Of a stretch of 25,641 nucleotides of DNA, positions 1 through 6,915 are shown one piece after another. The DNA comes from a virus. The notes under the pieces were generated by a model that ran no database searches, had not been told where the DNA came from, and was given only the letters and a program-made list of their open reading frames with translations. The stretch lies in the IMG/VR virus record IMGVR_UViG_3300044712_000419, positions 1 through 25,641 of that record; one strand, given 5' to 3'. Position 1 is the first letter of the stretch. Each line of letters opens with the position of its first letter. The position numbers and the translations under genes are program-made.

Positions 1-753
1 GCAGCGGTATGGAGAACTATTGCAATCACGAACGGGGAATCTCCGATTACCAGAGCCAGCAGCAAGGGCGGCGTCATTACCCGCGTTATCGAACTGCACG
101 GCGGACCACTCAAAGGCGATGAAGTTATTGCATCAGATTTATATCGGACATTATCGCGCCACCATGGCCACGCTGGACCTGTGTTTGTGCAAAATCTGCT
201 GAATTCTCAACATGATGCGTTGACGGATTTATACAGCAAGTTAAGGTATTCAATGCGACAGGCACATCCCGGAAGTCTGGAAGCACACGTCGATGCCGTA
301 TCCTGCGTTGTGCTGGCCGATTATTTGGTCAGTCAATGGATTTTTGGATTATCCGAGCCGGACGCAGGCCAGCAGTCAATCCAAATGGGAACTGCAGTCT
401 TGGCGGAACTGATATCAAAAAATGACGCATCCGAATCGGTCCGGGCATGGGACTGGTTGCAGGATTGGATTGCGGCCAATGAAAATAAGTTTGAAAGCAT
501 CAATGGATCAAATCGAAACCCGCCTAGCGTAACACTGGGATATTCTGACGGGTACGACACGGTGCATATCATCAAGGCCGAGTTGTCAAGGGCGCTGCGC
601 GAAGAAGGATACTCTGCGGAAAAACTTTACCGGCAGTGGGCGGATGAAGGTAAAATACCATTTACGACACGGCCTGATGGCCGTAAGGCATATGGAACTA
701 AAAACCGCAGGTTTAGAGGGTGCCAGCCCTGGGTGATAACTATAAAAACATAA
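1..753 (+). CDS. DUF927-type phage primase/helicase, C-terminal part (5' end cut by window)
   Basis: The frame is open from base 1 to a TAA at 751-753, giving about 250 residues with no start in view. The visible part begins with WRTIAITNGESPI and continues through GGVITRVIELHGGP. This resembles the ATPase-core end of DUF927 proteins, the superfamily II helicase-like replication proteins of phages and mobile elements. The tail has the usual basic helical region, with a KAELSRALREEGYSAEKLY segment and a final RRFRGCQPWVITIKT. The Walker motifs would lie upstream of the window and cannot be checked. The likely role is phage DNA replication as helicase or primase partner. It directly precedes the GGGTCA repeat region, which is why that region is considered a possible origin. 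A shorter reading from a GTG at 181 would cut the conserved segment and is not favoured. Confidence 0.75.
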   Translation, partial: AAVWRTIAITNGESPITRASSKGGVITRVIELHGGPLKGDEVIASDLYRTLSRHHGHAGPVFVQNLLNSQHDALTDLYSKLRYSMRQAHPGSLEAHVDAVSCVVLADYLVSQWIFGLSEPDAGQQSIQMGTAVLAELISKNDASESVRAWDWLQDWIAANENKFESINGSNRNPPSVTLGYSDGYDTVHIIKAELSRALREEGYSAEKLYRQWADEGKIPFTTRPDGRKAYGTKNRRFRGCQPWVITIKT

Positions 754-1076
754 TGGACGGGTCACTGCGGGTCGGCTGCGGGTCACTTGTTCGGGTCAGG
801 AAAATACTATATATAATATGTGATTTGATTAATTTATATATATATGACCCGCATGTTTTTACAAAATTAACTACGTGTAGAAAATATACCCTGTTTACTA
901 AAATAATGAAAATTATAAGGGTATATAAATATATACGCATGTAAAATAAAAAAAGTGCGCGGGTCAGTGATTAAAAATCGTGAAATGTCAATAAATATAA
1001 CCGTGTAGACCGACCCGCAGACTGACCCGCAATGACCCGACGTACCCGTCTTATAAAAAAAATGGTGGTGATCATT
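754..1076. other. Intergenic gap with AT-rich core and hairpin, candidate origin or control region
   Basis: No convincing gene lies in this gap of 323 bases. Between the two repeat clusters the sequence from about 800 to 955 is very AT-rich, with runs of alternating TA. Inside it a perfect 9-bp inverted repeat, ATATACCCT at 884-892 and AGGGTATAT at 918-926, could form a hairpin with a 25-base loop. A 7-base direct repeat, CGCATGT, lies at 850-856 and 936-942. An AT-rich melt region flanked by repeated binding sites next to a replication gene is the usual look of a replication origin, but an early-gene operator region would look similar. No clear sigma-70 promoter was identified. Confidence 0.45.
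759..1038. repeat. GGGTCA/TGACCC motif array in two opposed clusters (possible iterons)
   Basis: On the + strand GGGTC[A/G] occurs at 759-764, 769-774, 780-785 and 793-798, a step of 10-13 bp. Single copies lie at 845-850 (TGACCC) and 961-966 (GGGTCA). A reverse-oriented cluster reads CGACCC 1011-1016, TGACCC 1023-1028 and TGACCC 1033-1038, followed by a weaker TACCCG at 1043-1048. The left cluster is therefore mirrored by the right one, and most copies share the longer core TGCGGGTCA. The near-helical step suggests binding of several copies of one protein on the same face of the DNA. Candidates are a phage replication initiator or a regulator. Motif and spacing are seen directly; function is inferred. 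Confidence 0.7.
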
Positions 1077-1490
1077 ATGCTGACCGACTATATAAAATCT
1101 GTCATCGATCCCCATGATGCTGCGTTGGTTGAGGACTTTTTGAAACGTTCACATGCTCGCAACAATGAAACAATTATTTCCGAACTTGCGGAAAGTGACT
1201 GGCACGATAAATATGGACAGTTATCGCCGGTAGATTCTGATTTGTGGTTGAATCTAATTGTGATGGCAGATCGCGAGTACGACAAATCATTGGCGTTACG
1301 ACTGCTTGACATTAGAAATCGTGGGTCAGTATTGATTCCGCATGATAAATACGGATACGCGATCAGACCGGTGATCGGTCCTAACGGATGGATGTCAGCG
1401 CAAGAATATGATCGAGCCAGGGGACCACTACTCAGATACGAACATGCAATCATACTTATGTTGGGGAGGTTGAAAGATGCCAACATCTGA
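1077..1490 (+). CDS. Hypothetical phage protein (137 aa)
   Basis: I do not recognise this protein. The ATG at 1077 is chosen because GGTGGTGAT stands just upstream at 1064-1072; the frame is open further up to 1032, but that stretch runs into the repeat array. The product is an acidic, mostly helical soluble protein without signal peptide or membrane segment. Its C-terminal third has the run RGPLLRYEHAIILMLGRLKD, which looks like a packing helix. Its stop overlaps the start of the next gene, so the two are probably translated together. It lies between replication and packaging genes, where phages often carry small recombination or regulatory proteins, but the sequence gives no specific function. 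Confidence 0.7.
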   Translation: MLTDYIKSVIDPHDAALVEDFLKRSHARNNETIISELAESDWHDKYGQLSPVDSDLWLNLIVMADREYDKSLALRLLDIRNRGSVLIPHDKYGYAIRPVIGPNGWMSAQEYDRARGPLLRYEHAIILMLGRLKDANI

Positions 1491-1764
1491 ATTAAAACCC
1501 TGGCCGTGCCTTGATTGTAAAATCATGATGGAATTGATTGACGAAGACCATTGTAAATGCCCTATTTGCAAAACAGAAGTATGGTTTAAATATGATGCAC
1601 CGGATTTAAGCGACGATTCGATTGATTATTCGGATGTGCCGACAAATTATGTTTCCAGATCACTGCCTGAACTGTATAAGGTTCCGCCAGGAGGAAGCAA
1701 ATCTGGGAAAAGACCAAAGAAGAAAGGAACCAAAACATATCTTGATAATGGATATTGTGGCTGA
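1477..1764 (+). CDS. Small zinc-ribbon protein (95 aa)
   Basis: The start ATG at 1477 follows GGGGAGGT at 1463-1470 and overlaps the end of the preceding gene by 14 bases. Near the N-terminus the order CLDC, then 16 residues, then CPIC gives two CxxC knuckles of a zinc ribbon, followed by an aromatic WFKY. The C-terminal third is basic, with the stretch KSGKRPKKKGTK. A zinc ribbon plus a basic tail fits binding to nucleic acid or to a phage replication protein. No catalytic motif is visible, and the exact role is unknown. It is the last gene before the promoter/terminator gap. Confidence 0.75.
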   Translation: MPTSELKPWPCLDCKIMMELIDEDHCKCPICKTEVWFKYDAPDLSDDSIDYSDVPTNYVSRSLPELYKVPPGGSKSGKRPKKKGTKTYLDNGYCG

Positions 1765-1796
1765 CCTTCTAAAATGACGGTTTTATACACAACATA

Positions 1797-1825
1797 TTGA
1801 CAATTGTCTGTCCGTCTGATATCGT
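1797..1825 (+). promoter_or_regulatory. Candidate sigma-70/A promoter for the late (packaging and structural) genes
   Basis: TTGACA at 1797-1802 is a perfect -35 box. Seventeen bases later TATCGT at 1820-1825 matches the -10 consensus in four of six positions. A transcript would start near 1832 and run straight into the terminator at 1855-1883. It is the only good promoter seen upstream of the packaging genes. Confidence 0.5.
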
Positions 1826-1833
1826 AACAATTG
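1799..1833. promoter_or_regulatory. Palindromes overlapping the promoter, candidate operator
   Basis: GACAATTGTC at 1799-1808 is a perfect 10-bp palindrome overlapping the -35 box. Its arm CAATTGT (1801-1807) is mirrored by ACAATTG at 1827-1833 just past the -10 box. A dimeric regulator bound there would bracket the promoter. The repeats are seen directly; the regulator is unknown. Confidence 0.4.
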
Positions 1834-1854
1834 GATCACTTACTCTATAAACAG

Positions 1855-1883
1855 GGGCCGCCAATTGGCGGTCCTTTCTTTAT
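1855..1883 (+). terminator. Intrinsic terminator downstream of the candidate late promoter
   Basis: Bases 1855-1862 pair with 1867-1874 in an 8-bp GC-rich stem with one G-T pair and the loop AATT. TTTCTTTAT follows. It lies about 25 bases after the predicted transcript start, so it would stop both read-through from the early genes and new transcripts from the promoter at 1797 unless antitermination occurs. Confidence 0.75.
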
Positions 1884-1902
1884 GCCCAATCGGAGGTGTT
1901 TG

Positions 1903-2136
1903 ATGGTTGACCTGCACTGCGATAAACGCTGTTGGTATAACGAGAATGAACGCTGCACTGCTAAGTCAGTATACTTTTCTGGTGGAAGATGCCAAACAGT
2001 TCGAAGATTGCCGGCGCTACCAGCGGCACATGTTCCATGCGCGACATCAACACCGATGATCATGCGGCAGGAGGATGTGCCTGGTCGATGCGTCAGACCG
2101 GATCGGCGAGGGCGGCGGACGTGGACGGGAAGATGA
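1903..2136 (+). CDS. Small Cys-rich phage protein, apparently frameshifted near base 1999
   Basis: The start ATG at 1903 has CGGAGGTG upstream at 1891-1898. The first 32 residues hold four cysteines (C6, C10, C18, C30) in the order CDKRC, ERC, GRC, typical of very small metal-binding phage proteins. After GRCQT the reading frame turns into an Arg/Pro-rich string that does not look like natural protein. In the +1 frame from TTC at 2000 the sequence reads FEDCRRYQRHMFHARHQHR and stops at 2057-2059, which looks like the genuine ending. A single-base difference near 1999 therefore probably broke the gene, unless it is a sequencing error. An intact form would be about 51 residues. Function unknown. 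Confidence 0.5.
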   Translation: MVDLHCDKRCWYNENERCTAKSVYFSGGRCQTVRRLPALPAAHVPCATSTPMIMRQEDVPGRCVRPDRRGRRTWTGR

Positions 2137-2140
2137 TAAC

Positions 2141-2767
2141 ATGAGTTTTTGCAATGAATGCGCTGCAAAGAATTATTGCGAAGAATTGGGGATGCGATGT
2201 CGAGCATATAAAGCAATTTATGAATTATGCGATGAAGCGGTGACATCAAACAAAGCTGAGTTGATTCGCGGATATGCAAAAGAACTTGATATCATCGAAT
2301 ATGAGGTTTCGCACGAATTGCAGCAATTAGGAGAATCAGTCGTTGCTAATATGCCTGAACTTCATATTATCCGTGATTATGGCGTAAAAATTGGCTATGT
2401 TATCAGCTATTATTCAAAAAACAAGGACGGCAAATCTGTGTTTGCCGACTGCCGGAAAGTGACAAACACTTACACGGCATTTTTGCCTTTCGATTTTATT
2501 ATTACGTTTTATGACCCAAACACATATCTTCTGACAGATAACCAAAAAAAGATTCTGATGCTGCATGAATTAAAGCATATTGGGATGGGGCCGAAAGGGC
2601 TTCGGGTCGAGCCGCATGATATTGAAGACTTTGCTGGCATTCTTCAAAACTATGGTTTGAATTGGAATGGCTACCAGGTAGACGTTCCAGACATATTGGC
2701 AGGTGGTGATGATGAAACAGGAGCGCAAGAAAAGAAAAACTACAAAAAAGAAAACAAAAACCGTTAG
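2141..2767 (+). CDS. Putative phage zinc metallopeptidase (PhageMetallopep-like)
   Basis: The protein carries the zinc-peptidase motif HELKH at residues 142-146, in the context ILMLHELKHIGMG, followed by PHDIEDF at 158-164. That combination is the mark of the putative phage metallopeptidase family (PF18894); H159 or D160 may be the third ligand. The N-terminus adds a possible zinc knuckle of C4, C7, C13 and C20. The ATG at 2141 is preferred over an in-frame ATG at 2075 because the AGGAGG at 2069-2074 touches the latter without spacing and the extra 22 residues look unnatural; the choice is not certain. The gene lies directly before the small terminase and overlaps it. Its substrate is not known; processing of a host or head protein is possible. 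Confidence 0.75.
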   Translation: MSFCNECAAKNYCEELGMRCRAYKAIYELCDEAVTSNKAELIRGYAKELDIIEYEVSHELQQLGESVVANMPELHIIRDYGVKIGYVISYYSKNKDGKSVFADCRKVTNTYTAFLPFDFIITFYDPNTYLLTDNQKKILMLHELKHIGMGPKGLRVEPHDIEDFAGILQNYGLNWNGYQVDVPDILAGGDDETGAQEKKNYKKENKNR

Positions 2768-3227
2768 AGCGTGGGTTCCGCGCCCTGAATTGATTGAAAT
2801 TGCAAATTTGCTTGTGAATCCGGATGATAGAAGATCGAAAGCAGATAAAATCAAGGCGGCTGGACTAACGGAACAGGTTTTTTACCGATGGATGAAAGAT
2901 CCTCGTTTTATTAGCTATCTCAATAATTTGATTGATAAATATACCGATGCTGAATTGCCGGTCGTTTGGAAGGCTCTCATGCGTAAATGCGCTATCGGTG
3001 ACGTTTCGGCAATCAAACTATATTTTGATTTGAAACGATTGAATCCTGAGTTTGCCTTAAAGCAGGAACTTGGGAAAGAGCGCCTGGCAATCGAGCGCCA
3101 GAAAATTGCTTTACTGGAAAGCAAATTAAACGGCGGGGCTCCAGCGGAGGAAGACGATGGGTTTATTGATGCGCTGAAGGTGTCGGCAGCCAACATCTGG
3201 AACGAGCCAGGTGAGTCAAGTGAATAG
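2712..3227 (+). CDS. terS: Terminase small subunit (DNA recognition, packaging)
   Basis: This 171-residue protein opens with a very basic leader (KKRKTTKKKTK). A helix-turn-helix-like segment follows, with KADKIKAAGLTEQVFYRWMK around residues 44-63, as in phBC6A51-type small terminases. A helical oligomerisation region comes next. The acidic C-terminus (EEDDGFIDAL) would contact the large subunit. AGGTGGTGAT at 2701-2710 is the ribosome site; in-frame GTG and ATG codons at 2703-2711 are alternative starts. The gene overlaps the metallopeptidase upstream and the large terminase downstream, the standard packaging order. It is expected to bind the pac or cos site, often in or near this gene, but I could not identify that site. 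Confidence 0.8.
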   Translation: MKQERKKRKTTKKKTKTVRAWVPRPELIEIANLLVNPDDRRSKADKIKAAGLTEQVFYRWMKDPRFISYLNNLIDKYTDAELPVVWKALMRKCAIGDVSAIKLYFDLKRLNPEFALKQELGKERLAIERQKIALLESKLNGGAPAEEDDGFIDALKVSAANIWNEPGESSE

Positions 3228-4497
3228 TAAGATGGCGGCTGTCATCAAGTTTGTGGCGTTCTCTGTCAAGCAGCTGAAAATCCTGACCTGGTGGACGGCA
3301 GTTTCCCCGTATCAAAATTGGAACGGTATTATAGCCGATGGCGCGATCCGCGCGGGCAAAACTGTTCCGATGGCAATGTCCTATGTTTTTTGGGCAATGG
3401 ACACCTTCAGCGGTCAGAACTTTGCAATGTGCGGTAAAAGCATTGGCGCCTTTAAACGGAATGTCTGGCAGTGGCTGAAACCGGCGCTGCAAAAGCGTGG
3501 CTATCACATTATAGAGGTTCGGTCGACGAACTTCATTACCATATCTTTTCGCGGCAAGACCAACTATTTTTATATCTTCGGAGGCAAGGACGAATCAAGC
3601 CAGGACCTGATTCAGGGCATTACCCTGGCGGGGATATATTTCGACGAAGTTGCACTGCAGCCGGAATCCTTCGTGCTGCAGGGGACTGGCCGCTGCTCCG
3701 TCAAAGGAGCAAAGTTTTGGTTTAACTGTAACCCGGAAGGACCGGAACACTGGTTCAAGAAAGACTGGATTGACAAGGTTGCCGAAAAGAAACTGCTTCA
3801 TATTCATTTCAGTATGGATGATAACCCGTCCCTGGATGATGACACGAAAGCCCGGTACAAATCGATGTACTCGGGCGTTTTCTTTCAGCGGTTCATTCTT
3901 GGTTTGTGGGTCATTGCCAAGGGTGCCATTTATGACATGTTCGGCGCAGCCAATACATATTCGGACGGATCCGGCCCAAACTATGCGCTATGGTACCGCC
4001 GATATTTTGTTATTGATTATGGCACCGTGAATCCTTTCGTGATCTTGGAAGTCATTGAACAGGACAAGAAATACTACGTTGAAAATGAATGGTATTACGA
4101 TTCGAAGGCGCACAATCGCCAAAAAGATGATAACGAGTACACTGACGATTTAATCAAGTTTATCGATAATCGACGTTACGGGTCGGTGATCATCGACCCA
4201 TCAGCGGCTAGTTTCAAGGCGGCTGCACGTAATAAAGGCGTACGGTTCCGCGATGCCGACAATGATGTGTTGGATGGAATCCACTTAACCGCATCGCTGT
4301 TTTCGCTGTCCATACTCAAGATCAATAAAGACAAATGCCCGACACTGATCGCAGAGATCGCATCATACATATGGGACGAAAAGGCCAGTGAGCGCGGCGA
4401 AGAAAAGCCGGTCAAAGTATTCGACCATGCAGTGGACGCGCTCAGATATGCCGTAAAAACAATAGTTAGATACATTCCGATGGATAAGAAGTTCTAG
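3211..4497 (+). CDS. terL: Terminase large subunit (ATPase and nuclease)
   Basis: This is the packaging motor and genome-cutting enzyme of the PBSX-like terminase family. The N-terminal ATPase has a Walker A variant GAIRAGKT at residues 44-51, a Walker B IYFDEV with D145 and E146, and a coupling motif FNCNPEGP at 171-178. The C-terminal RNase H-like nuclease shows candidate metal ligands D269 (VIDYGT), D329 (IIDP) and the FDHAVDALRYA segment with D405 and D409. The length of 428 residues is normal. The start is GTG at 3211, overlapping the small subunit by 17 bases; ATG at 3232 is a shorter alternative. The TAG stop shares CTAG with the stop of the endonuclease gene on the opposite strand. 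Confidence 0.93.
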   Translation: MSQVNSKMAAVIKFVAFSVKQLKILTWWTAVSPYQNWNGIIADGAIRAGKTVPMAMSYVFWAMDTFSGQNFAMCGKSIGAFKRNVWQWLKPALQKRGYHIIEVRSTNFITISFRGKTNYFYIFGGKDESSQDLIQGITLAGIYFDEVALQPESFVLQGTGRCSVKGAKFWFNCNPEGPEHWFKKDWIDKVAEKKLLHIHFSMDDNPSLDDDTKARYKSMYSGVFFQRFILGLWVIAKGAIYDMFGAANTYSDGSGPNYALWYRRYFVIDYGTVNPFVILEVIEQDKKYYVENEWYYDSKAHNRQKDDNEYTDDLIKFIDNRRYGSVIIDPSAASFKAAARNKGVRFRDADNDVLDGIHLTASLFSLSILKINKDKCPTLIAEIASYIWDEKASERGEEKPVKVFDHAVDALRYAVKTIVRYIPMDKKF

Positions 4498-5120
4498 CTT
4501 CGCGTTTTTCGGGGCAGATGAGACAGAAGGTCTTTGCAGACAAGAGAACAGGTTTTCGTGTTTTGATACTTATTGGCAAAATAATTGCCCCCACAAATTA
4601 CACAAACCTTTTCTATATCATCAATGTGCTGATCTCTTCGCCATGCGGCTCTGCATTTATTAGAACAGAATTTGTTAGTTCCAAAGGGTTTCTTCTGAAA
4701 TTCTGTTTTGCATTGCAGGCAAATATATTCGCGTGGTTGCATTTTAGTTGCAACCTTTTTTGCATGTTCACGATGCCAGGATCGGCCTTCTTCCGATTTA
4801 TGCCAAGCTTTTGCTTTAGGGATGACCAAATTAATCATATTGTCACGAATGCGTGTTCTTTCAAGATCGGACAATAATTCACCGTGTACTTTTTGATGGA
4901 CCTTCCCGGGAATAAGATCCAAATTGTCAATTGCGTTATTTAGTCTGTTCTTATCTTTATGATGGACTTCAAATCCATTAGGAATAGGTCCGTTGTGTTT
5001 CATCCAAACATATCGGTGTAAACGAATTCTTTTCCCGTTTATTGGCGAGCTACTCAAATAAAATTTTGTTTTTTTATCCAACCGAAAATTAAAACCATCT
5101 ACTATCAACAAATCTGCCAT
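4494..5120 (-). CDS. HNH homing-type endonuclease with zinc fingers
   Basis: This is the only gene on the - strand. Residues 35-80 form an HNH_3-type nuclease core: HRYVWMKHNG, then EVHHKDKNRLNN with H53, H54 and N62, then the ending IPGKVHQKVHG. The C-terminal half has two Cys pairs of pairs, C134/C137 with C152/C156 and C173/C176 with C191/C195, likely two zinc fingers for DNA binding. Such free-standing genes are selfish elements that cut alleles lacking them. The gene sits between terminase and portal genes, convergent to terL and sharing four bases with it. It is visibly more AT-rich than its neighbours, as expected of an insertion. The ATG at 5120 has GGAGG eight bases upstream. Confidence 0.88.
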   Translation of the reverse strand: MADLLIVDGFNFRLDKKTKFYLSSSPINGKRIRLHRYVWMKHNGPIPNGFEVHHKDKNRLNNAIDNLDLIPGKVHQKVHGELLSDLERTRIRDNMINLVIPKAKAWHKSEEGRSWHREHAKKVATKMQPREYICLQCKTEFQKKPFGTNKFCSNKCRAAWRRDQHIDDIEKVCVICGGNYFANKYQNTKTCSLVCKDLLSHLPRKTRS

Positions 5121-5128
5121 GTATTTAA

Positions 5129-5181
5129 CCTCCGAATTATTATATATACTTTATTATATCAGAAGTGGTCAGATATTGTAA
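5129..5181 (-). promoter_or_regulatory. Promoter and ribosome site of the endonuclease gene
   Basis: Read on the - strand, TTACAA (5181-5176) is followed after 17 bases by a perfect TATAAT (5158-5153) with an upstream TG, an extended -10. GGAGG at 5133-5129 is the ribosome site. Transcription would start near 5146. The region overlaps the space just before the + strand zinc-ribbon gene. Confidence 0.65.
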
Positions 5182-5203
5182 TACATTCAGGAGGGATATA
5201 AAT

Positions 5204-5368
5204 ATGGGCGTTCGAGTAGCAAAATGGATATGCAGCGATTGCGGGAATATAATGCCGATTAGTGACCCTCGTCATCGAGATATTAATACTTGCACGCATT
5301 GCGGCAGCGCAAAAGTTCCACCGAAGCGACCTGCGCCGCCAGCCCCGACAAGGAGAACTAATAAATGA
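5204..5368 (+). CDS. Zinc-ribbon miniprotein (54 aa) before the portal gene
   Basis: AGGAGGGAT at 5190-5198 sets the start at ATG 5204. The 54-residue product has two CxxC knuckles, CSDC and CTHC, about 20 residues apart, so it should fold as a single zinc ribbon. It ends in a Pro/Arg-rich tail (PPKRPAPPAPTRRTNK). The TGA overlaps the ATG of the portal gene, so expression is coupled to it. Small zinc-ribbon genes at this place are common in phages; their function is unknown. It was probably adjacent to terL before the endonuclease gene was inserted. Confidence 0.7.
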   Translation: MGVRVAKWICSDCGNIMPISDPRHRDINTCTHCGSAKVPPKRPAPPAPTRRTNK

Positions 5369-6915
5369 GCAGATCAAGATATAAGCCAAAACATATCGAA
5401 TCGCGCGAACATGCCGTTGCGCCTCCGGTCAAAGTCTCTGCTGCCGACAGCTTTCAGAATGTCCTGGGACGATTAGGAGCAGACCAGCCGAACTTGGCCA
5501 GTATGGCCAATTATGTCATGAACAGGTTGACCAGGGACTATAATCTTCTGAATGTACTGTATCGAAACAGTTGGATCATTAAAAAAATCGTGAACATCAT
5601 TCCGGAAGACATGGTGAAAAACTGGGTTGACCTGACCACTGAACTGACGCCGGAACAGACTGACCGATACAAGAAACTGGAGCGGCGGACCAAGGTTAGG
5701 GAAAAGATTCTTGAAGGGTTATACTGGGGGCGTCTTTATGGCGGGGCCGGGGCGCTGATTATGATTGACGGGCATGAAGGCATCTTGGATCAGCCGCTTG
5801 ATCTTGACCAGGTCATGCCGAATTCGTTTTGCGGACTGATGGTGCTGGACCGCTGGACAGGTATTTTCCCATCATCTGAATTAATATCAGATCCGCGCGA
5901 TCCTGAATTTGGCATGCCGAAATATTATGAGGTTCGTGATACAACCAAAGGTACTGCCGCCCGCAATCCAGACAATAAAGGCAGCCTGGTCTTAACGGTG
6001 CATCACAGCCGCATTATCCGATTCACGGGACGGAAGCTGCCGTTTTTGGAAGAGCAGGCAGAAATGTACTGGGGCGCGTCCGAGATTGAACACGTGAAGG
6101 ACGAGCTGGACAAACGAAACAATACCAGCTGGAACATTGCGTCGCTTGTGTTCCAGGCAAACTTGCTGATCAATAAAGTGCAGGGACTCGATCAGATTAA
6201 TTCACTGGCCGACCCGCAAATGCAGCGTGATTTTTATAACGTGAAATCGGCACAGAATCAAATGCGGTCGAATCAGGGCATGATGATGATTGGTCCGGAA
6301 GATGATTTGCAGGCGATTCAATACACGTTTGCGGGCCTGAACGACATTTATGAATCATTCATGATGGATGTGGCCGGCGCGTCAGACATACCTGTCACAA
6401 GATTGTTCGGACGTAGTCCGGCGGGAATGAATTCCACCGGTGAATCGGACCTGCAAAACTATTACGACATGATCAGCCAGCAGCAGGAAGCGGTCCTCAA
6501 GCCGAAGCTGAACAAACTGCTGCCGGTCATGTTCATGAGTGAATTCGGGTATGTTCCTGCAGATCTGGACACAAAGGCGAACCCGATCCGGACAATGTCG
6601 GACAAGGAAGTCGCAGACCTGATTGACAAAAAAGCTGAAGCTGTCGGGAAAGCCTATGATCGTGGCATCATTTCGCAAAAATGCGCGATATCTGAACTGC
6701 ATGAAATGAGCTACAACACGAACATGTTCACATCGATTACGGATGAGGACATCGAGGCAGCTGATGCAACGATGAAAGTCCCCGGAGAGTTCGGGGTAGG
6801 AGGTGACCCGCTCGATGGACTCTTGGGATCTGACTCCTCGAATCGAAACCCGGTACAAACAAAACCTGCAATACCTGATGAACTGGGCCTGGGAACAAGC
6901 AAGCCAGTCAAATGA
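5365..6915 (+). CDS. Portal protein, DUF1073 family
   Basis: This 516-residue protein matches the DUF1073 (PF06381) portal family in length, place and conserved segments: RDYNLLNVLYRNSWIIKKIV near 53-72, IPEDMVKNWVDL, GRLYGGAGALIMIDG around 122-136, and VTRLFGRSPAGMNSTGE near 346-362. The portal ring sits at one head vertex, passes DNA inward during packaging and binds the neck afterwards. The C-terminus is acidic and proline-bearing and overlaps the next gene by about 100 bases. Databases often label this family Acb1-like because of a shared N-terminal domain; I see no paired HxT motifs of a 2H phosphoesterase and call it a portal only. Confidence 0.88.
   Translation: MSRSRYKPKHIESREHAVAPPVKVSAADSFQNVLGRLGADQPNLASMANYVMNRLTRDYNLLNVLYRNSWIIKKIVNIIPEDMVKNWVDLTTELTPEQTDRYKKLERRTKVREKILEGLYWGRLYGGAGALIMIDGHEGILDQPLDLDQVMPNSFCGLMVLDRWTGIFPSSELISDPRDPEFGMPKYYEVRDTTKGTAARNPDNKGSLVLTVHHSRIIRFTGRKLPFLEEQAEMYWGASEIEHVKDELDKRNNTSWNIASLVFQANLLINKVQGLDQINSLADPQMQRDFYNVKSAQNQMRSNQGMMMIGPEDDLQAIQYTFAGLNDIYESFMMDVAGASDIPVTRLFGRSPAGMNSTGESDLQNYYDMISQQQEAVLKPKLNKLLPVMFMSEFGYVPADLDTKANPIRTMSDKEVADLIDKKAEAVGKAYDRGIISQKCAISELHEMSYNTNMFTSITDEDIEAADATMKVPGEFGVGGDPLDGLLGSDSSNRNPVQTKPAIPDELGLGTSKPVK

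Noticed and set aside
867-1115. 82-residue reading frame on the - strand
   Set aside because: It covers the AT-rich core and repeats, has no ribosome site and reads as low-complexity sequence.
1845-2279. 144-residue reading frame on the - strand
   Set aside because: It is antisense to the terminator and two genes, with no ribosome site or recognisable domain.
5365-6915. Portal gene as an Acb1 anti-CBASS protein
   Set aside because: DUF1073 portals are often labelled Acb1-like. The place, length and order (terL-portal-MuF) fit a portal, and the paired HxT motifs of Acb1 were not seen.
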